From Sphingomonas sp. LaA6.9 (lineage in GTDB: Bacteria > Pseudomonadota > Alphaproteobacteria > Sphingomonadales > Sphingomonadaceae), in contig NZ_JAKVIO010000040.1 in the NCBI RefSeq assembly GCF_022601895.1, positions 1-36,544 of the forward strand: a stretch of DNA of 36,544 nucleotides, in the 5' to 3' direction. Below the pieces are notes generated by a model. It was not told the DNA's origin and made no database searches. It was given only the letters and a program-made list of their open reading frames with translations. A program made the translations under genes and the position numbers. Below are positions 33,110 through 36,544 of this stretch, in pieces; the first letter of the stretch is position 1; each line of letters begins with the position of its first letter.

Positions 33110-34860
33110 AGCGCCAGGCGTATGTGCATCGTCAGCCCGGGGCCTGACGTGTCCAGTCGAAACTGTCCGCCAAGATCATCAACACGCGCACGTATCGACT
33201 GCGGCTCGGCAACGCTTGTCGATCCGGCGCCCGACATGCCCTTGCCATCGTCGCATATGGAAAGCCTGAGATTCTTGCCCGAAGAGCGCACCGCAATTCG
33301 TATGTTGTGCGCATCGCCGTGGCGCGCAGCGTTCGCCGTTGCTTCAGAGACCATCTGGCATATTTCCGAAGAGAGCTTGCTCGAAACCATGAGGTCGGCC
33401 GGCGACACGTCTATGTCCAGTGCGCAGTGCCATTGACGATTAAGTGGATAGGCAATCGCGTCGAGCTGGGCGCGCAGTTCATGCTGCTCCGGGTCCGATG
33501 AGGGACGGGTGCTTTCGACAAAGCGTCTGATGCGACGCTGTTGCTCCTGAAGCAAGGCGCCAATCAGACCTATCGTATCGCGCATCGATTCGGGCACCTG
33601 CTGCATTGCCAGACGGATCTGCAATCCCGCCGCGGTCAGGTCCTGAAGGACACTGTCGTGAAGATCGCGGGCCAATCGGCCGCGTTCTCGCCACCCCGCG
33701 GCAGTCGCAAGCTCGCTCATCATCGCGAATTGCTCGAGTTCGGACGCGATGCGTTCGGCAACGATCTCGGTCAAGGAGATCATGTCGTCATTGGGATAGC
33801 CAGGATCGATAACGAAAACGCGACCCCGGTAGCGCTGCGCGTTGAAGGGGGCACTGCAGCATGGCGGCTTTTTCCGAGCAATGTGAACGCGGTCGTGCCT
33901 GAAGTTGCGCGCGACCGGTTCCGGCAGCCCGATGGCATCGAGGAGCGATCCTTGATGGAAGCCTGCCTGAAGTGGACCCGACGAGAGAAGGCGCGCGCAA
34001 TCACGATGCGAAATGTCGACGAAACAGCACCTAAAGCAATCCCAATAGGCTATCCGGCCCATTGGCTCCTCGCGATCATTCCATACGACAAGCAAGGGTA
34101 GATCGCCGAGAACCTTCGATGCATGACGCAGCGATCGTTCAAGCCAAGCCTCACCGCCGTCGCCCGCGGCCTCGATCGGCCACGCAGCGAGTTGTTCGAG
34201 CCGGCGTCGGCCCCGTTCGCGATAGGATGCAAAATAGCCGAGCATAGCCGCTGCAACCAGCGCATAGCACGATCGCATGATAAGTGCGTTCAGGTCGGAC
34301 TTGCTCGGATCATCATAAGGCCACCCCACTGCCATCAGGAGAATGTCAAGCATTAGTGCCGTCAGCAGCGCGCCCGCAAAGCCCCAGCGGATCGCCGAAT
34401 TGATGAGTGCGAAGCTGAAGAAAGCCAGGAACGGGCTCGACAGCTCTCCGCTGAGAAAGGCAAGTACGCCCAGCACGATGATGTCGATGGCGTGAGTGAC
34501 ATAATGCGCACGGCTGTTGAGCGCTTCGCGCGACGGCGCCAGGACTAGGAAGCCGGCATAGATTACATAGGCCAACAGGACGGCATAGGTCTCTTCGGCA
34601 TTGCGGGTCGGCTGGATCGGATCCAGATAAATCGCGAGAAGGGCAAACGCTGAAGAAATGAACCGCGCCAGACGAATGAGCCGTTCCGGTTGTAGTGCAT
34701 AAAGCCTGTCGGCGAGCCGATCCCAGCCATGTGCCTCGGGTTCGATCCAGCGTTGGTCGCCTTCGAGCGCGACAGCATCGACTGATTGATCCGGTGGATT
34801 GGCAATCACCCGTTCTGGATGCCCCGTCGCTGCTGCCGTGGAACCATGGGCCTGTGTCAC
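33106..34860 (-). CDS. NarX-like sensor histidine kinase (HisKA_3)
   Basis: A 584-residue kinase. The N-terminal third holds several hydrophobic helices (FISSAFALLAIYL; TYAVLLAYVIYAGFLVLA; IIVLGVLAFL; LTALMLDILLMAVGWPY; SCYALVAAAMLGYFASY), a membrane sensor without a clear periplasmic domain. A cysteine-containing central region (WDCFRCCFVDISHRDC) may bind metal or sense redox; its fold resembles a GAF-like region only loosely. The HisKA_3 motif is LARDLHDSVLQDL with His401, and the ATPase has EATANAARHG and ICDDGKGM. GTG at 34860 follows GAGG. The operon continues with the response regulator. Confidence 0.9.
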   Translation of the reverse strand: MTQAHGSTAAATGHPERVIANPPDQSVDAVALEGDQRWIEPEAHGWDRLADRLYALQPERLIRLARFISSAFALLAIYLDPIQPTRNAEETYAVLLAYVIYAGFLVLAPSREALNSRAHYVTHAIDIIVLGVLAFLSGELSSPFLAFFSFALINSAIRWGFAGALLTALMLDILLMAVGWPYDDPSKSDLNALIMRSCYALVAAAMLGYFASYRERGRRRLEQLAAWPIEAAGDGGEAWLERSLRHASKVLGDLPLLVVWNDREEPMGRIAYWDCFRCCFVDISHRDCARLLSSGPLQAGFHQGSLLDAIGLPEPVARNFRHDRVHIARKKPPCCSAPFNAQRYRGRVFVIDPGYPNDDMISLTEIVAERIASELEQFAMMSELATAAGWRERGRLARDLHDSVLQDLTAAGLQIRLAMQQVPESMRDTIGLIGALLQEQQRRIRRFVESTRPSSDPEQHELRAQLDAIAYPLNRQWHCALDIDVSPADLMVSSKLSSEICQMVSEATANAARHGDAHNIRIAVRSSGKNLRLSICDDGKGMSGAGSTSVAEPQSIRARVDDLGGQFRLDTSGPGLTMHIRLAL

Positions 34861-35245
34861 CTGGGCACCTCACTGGATCGCGTCACCGCACCACTGCGTC
34901 CTGTGTCTTGCAAACACAATATATCGAACGTTCGCACATGCTATGCTCACCCCATCCCCGCAGCAATCATCGCAATGTATCGCAGTCGTTCTCGTCCGAC
35001 GCGATGCTTTAGATGCTTCAGAGGAGTGGGCGGGTCTTTAGGACAGCCGGGATGCCTCTGCGATCCCAACCCCGGCTCCGCTGAACAGCCACATAACGGC
35101 AGCCTCCTTGGGCCGTGATCATTGACTCTGACTTAGCAGAGGTAGAACGTCCGCGCGTTCGGCACTCGGCCGGGGGAGCTAGTGTCTGCCGATCCTGCAC
35201 CCTTCCCTCCGTTGCGTTCACCCTGCAATATCAGGAGGACTCGAT
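34861..35245. other. Intergenic region between kinase and SnoaL-like gene
   Basis: Holds the divergent promoters. CGAACGTTCG (34925-34934) is a perfect 10-bp palindrome 65 bases before the kinase start. A short frame is listed separately. Nothing else is recognised. Confidence 0.4.
35038..35094 (-). CDS. Very short frame (18 residues) with strong ribosome site
   Basis: ATG at 35094 is preceded by AAGGAGG eight bases upstream, a near-ideal site, and encodes MWLFSGAGVGIAEASRLS before TAA. No known family. It could be a leader peptide or chance. It is too short to judge by composition. Confidence 0.25.
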   Translation of the reverse strand: MWLFSGAGVGIAEASRLS

Positions 35246-35734
35246 ATGGTGGAAGTTCATACATTCCGTCGCGCCGGGATTGCGATGGCAGCGTCGCTAT
35301 CATTGTTTGGCGGCGCGTCTGCTCTGGCCGAAGACAATCCGCGCGTAGCAGCTGAAGTCATGGAATTGGCGCGCGCGCAGTGGGCCGCGGAAATCGCAGG
35401 AAAATCAGCGGCGGAGCAAATGGCCTCCGTTGCAGATGACTATACAGAGTTCAATCCCGACTATCCCACGCGCATTGATGGCAAGGCCATGGCTGTAAGG
35501 ATGACCGACGTCGTTCCGGGCGACAAATCCATGTTCGGCGACATGCAAAATCCCAAGGTCCAGGTCTATGGGGATGCTGCCATTCTCACCTATAACTTCG
35601 CGGGGATCCGCAGAGACAAGGACGGAAAGATCAATCCCAATATAGCCAAGTCAACCCGCGTCTACGTACGGCAGGGAGGCAAATGGATGCTGGTCCACGC
35701 CAATTTCGCTCCGGTGCCCGCACCCTCGAATTGA
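35246..35734 (+). CDS. Exported SnoaL-like/DUF4440 protein
   Basis: A 162-residue protein with an N-terminal signal peptide (FRRAGIAMAASLSLFGGASA, cleavage near LAEDN). The mature part has the NTF2/SnoaL-like features MASVADDYTEFNPDYPTRID followed by GKAM, NPKVQVYGDAAILTYNFAG and VYVRQGGKWMLVHANFAPVP. Proteins of this fold are small periplasmic binding or isomerase-like proteins without a common reaction. AGGAGG stands in front of the ATG. It stands alone, followed by a hairpin. Confidence 0.82.
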   Translation: MVEVHTFRRAGIAMAASLSLFGGASALAEDNPRVAAEVMELARAQWAAEIAGKSAAEQMASVADDYTEFNPDYPTRIDGKAMAVRMTDVVPGDKSMFGDMQNPKVQVYGDAAILTYNFAGIRRDKDGKINPNIAKSTRVYVRQGGKWMLVHANFAPVPAPSN

Positions 35735-35745
35735 GATCATTTCAT

Positions 35746-35784
35746 CCCTGGCCAAGAAGGTCGCAAGTGCCTTCTCGTCCAGGG
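35746..35784 (+). terminator. Long stem-loop after the SnoaL-like gene
   Basis: CCCTGG (35746-35751) pairs with CCAGGG (35779-35784) and, inside, AGAAGG pairs with CCTTCT. The two-part stem lies 12 bases after the stop. No T-run follows, so it may act with Rho or only protect the mRNA end. Confidence 0.35.
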
Positions 35785-35803
35785 ATGGCAGTCCCACCGA
35801 CTT

Positions 35804-35829
35804 CGAATTTAGCGATCGAATTTAGCGAT
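35804..35829. repeat. Tandem 13-bp direct repeat
   Basis: CGAATTTAGCGAT occurs twice in direct tandem (35804-35816 and 35817-35829). Its role is unknown. Confidence 0.6.
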
Positions 35830-35885
35830 TTCCGCTGAAAACGGTCCTACTGCTGTCGACCCAGTCTCGTTCACTCTGGCCAACG

Positions 35886-35953
35886 TGAACTGACGGCGGC
35901 TTTCGGGAGACGGAGATCCCGCGTTGAACGTCCGGGATGTCGGCGGTCAGGTT
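35886..35953 (+). repeat. Dispersed intergenic repeat, copy h
   Basis: TGAACTGACGGCGGCTTTCG, then GTTGAACGTCCGGGATGTCG, the paired blocks of the family, in the same orientation as all other copies. The last codons of the doc gene lie inside its right end. Confidence 0.65.
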
Positions 35954-36336
35954 CGTCTGGTCCTGAACCACTCGGCTAGTTCTTTTTCGCCGAGCTCGCC
36001 AGCTGCGAGTTGCAAAACCGCGTCGATGGCCTCCCCGGGCCGAAAGGCGATGCTGATGTCATTCAAGGTGAGGAAGAGGCGCGCAAGCACCCAGGCGGTA
36101 CGCTTGTTACCATCGGTGAAGGGATGGTTGCGCGCCACGCCATAGGCGTAGGCAGCCGCTAGCGCGCAACAATCGGCTTCGCCGTAAGTCCATTGATGAC
36201 GTGGGCGAGCGAGAGCAGACTCCAACGCCGATACGTCCCGAACACCTACCGGCCCGCCATGTTCGGCAAGTTGGCGATCATGGATTGCAAGGGCAAGCTC
36301 GGTCTCGATCCAGACCGGCTCCAGTGGTTTGACCAC
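35947..36336 (-). CDS. Doc-type (Fic fold) death-on-curing toxin
   Basis: About 129 residues. EPVWIETELALAIHDRQLAE begins the protein and the catalytic Fic loop reads HPFTDGNKRTAW, as in Doc/Fic family enzymes that modify EF-Tu or other targets by phosphate or AMP transfer. AEHGGPVGVRDVSALESALA is the typical Doc N-terminal region. I chose GTG at 36336, one base after the antitoxin stop; the frame upstream overlaps the antitoxin. The gene ends within a dispersed repeat, so the last residues (WFRTRRT) may derive from it. It looks complete. Confidence 0.87.
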   Translation of the reverse strand: MVKPLEPVWIETELALAIHDRQLAEHGGPVGVRDVSALESALARPRHQWTYGEADCCALAAAYAYGVARNHPFTDGNKRTAWVLARLFLTLNDISIAFRPGEAIDAVLQLAAGELGEKELAEWFRTRRT

Positions 36337-36337
36337 G

Positions 36338-36544
36338 TTATTTGGCCAGAACGCGCAGGATATCGCGATCCTCTCGCATGATCCGCTCAGCCATGGCCAT
36401 TTTTGCCTCGAAATCCGGATTGGATGCAGTGATCCGAATGCCGTCAGGCGTCTCCGACACATAAATCGTATCGCCAACCCCGGCGCGGAGCTTTGCGAGC
36501 AGCTCCTTGGGCAAAACGACACCGGCGGAGTTGCCGATTTTGGT
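36338..36544 (-). CDS. AbrB/MazE-like antitoxin (5' end beyond the window)
   Basis: Sixty-eight codons of an antitoxin are visible: TKIGNSAGVVLPKELLAKLR, then AGVGDTIYVSETPDGIRIT, the SpoVT-AbrB swapped-hairpin DNA-binding fold, and a C-terminal AKMAMAERIMREDRDILRVL, a helix that likely binds the toxin. The stop TAA at 36338-36340 is followed after one base by the doc start. The first few codons lie beyond the right edge. The pair should repress its own promoter. Confidence 0.85.
   Translation of the reverse strand, partial: TKIGNSAGVVLPKELLAKLRAGVGDTIYVSETPDGIRITASNPDFEAKMAMAERIMREDRDILRVLAK

Overview
The window looks like an accessory, gene-decay-rich stretch of a GC-rich alphaproteobacterial chromosome or large plasmid, most likely from a sphingomonad (Sphingomonas, Sphingopyxis or Novosphingobium type). 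This rests on the style of the 901-residue TonB-dependent receptor, the PepSY and DUF1254 proteins, and many copies of a short intergenic repeat of a kind I associate with this group. No rRNA, tRNA or CRISPR array was found.

Layout. Positions 1-73 are the non-coding left end of an IS110-type element whose transposase lies off the left edge; a second copy, with a transposase cut to 32 codons, sits at 26917-27087. Between them are: a YkvA-like protein, an alpha/beta hydrolase, a Fic remnant and a complete second IS110-family element (2.2-3.7 kb); small membrane and zinc-ribbon genes, a phasin-like protein and a transglutaminase-like protein (3.6-5.8 kb); a glycine-zipper protein, an amidase remnant, two DUF1254/DUF1214 proteins and an AraC regulator (6.3-10.6 kb); a frameshifted RES toxin, an intact PIN toxin/Phd-type antitoxin pair and an exported SMI1/KNR4 protein (10.6-12.9 kb); a three-gene operon of an N-formylglutamate amidohydrolase-like enzyme, a DUF1704 'QEGLA' HExxxH metallopeptidase and a glutathione-synthase-like ATP-grasp ligase (13.2-17.0 kb); an IS21 istB remnant, a DUF1348/TetR operon with tandem operators and a LysR remnant (17.1-19.5 kb); an AbiEi/AbiEii toxin-antitoxin pair (19.6-21.1 kb); and a TonB receptor with two PepSY proteins and a HutC-type GntR regulator that appear to share an operator (21.7-26.8 kb).

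Right of the second IS110 end the window looks less broken. An SGNH hydrolase converges on a minus-strand operon for an SxtJ-like membrane protein, a 49-residue DUF5989/SxtK-like protein and a NodU/SxtI-type carbamoyltransferase (27.6-31.4 kb). Next come an unknown 146-residue protein, a NarX/NarL-type kinase-regulator pair, an exported SnoaL-like protein and a Doc toxin with its AbrB/MazE-like antitoxin, the last running off the right edge.

The most interesting units are the ATP-grasp/DUF1704/N-formylglutamate-amidohydrolase operon, which recalls a ligate-and-remove peptide tagging cycle (eukaryotic tubulin tyrosination also pairs an ATP-grasp ligase with a DUF1704 peptidase), and the SxtI/J/K-like carbamoylation cassette outside any visible toxin pathway. 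A dispersed repeat, always in the same orientation, sits next to most of the broken genes and appears to mark recombination junctions.
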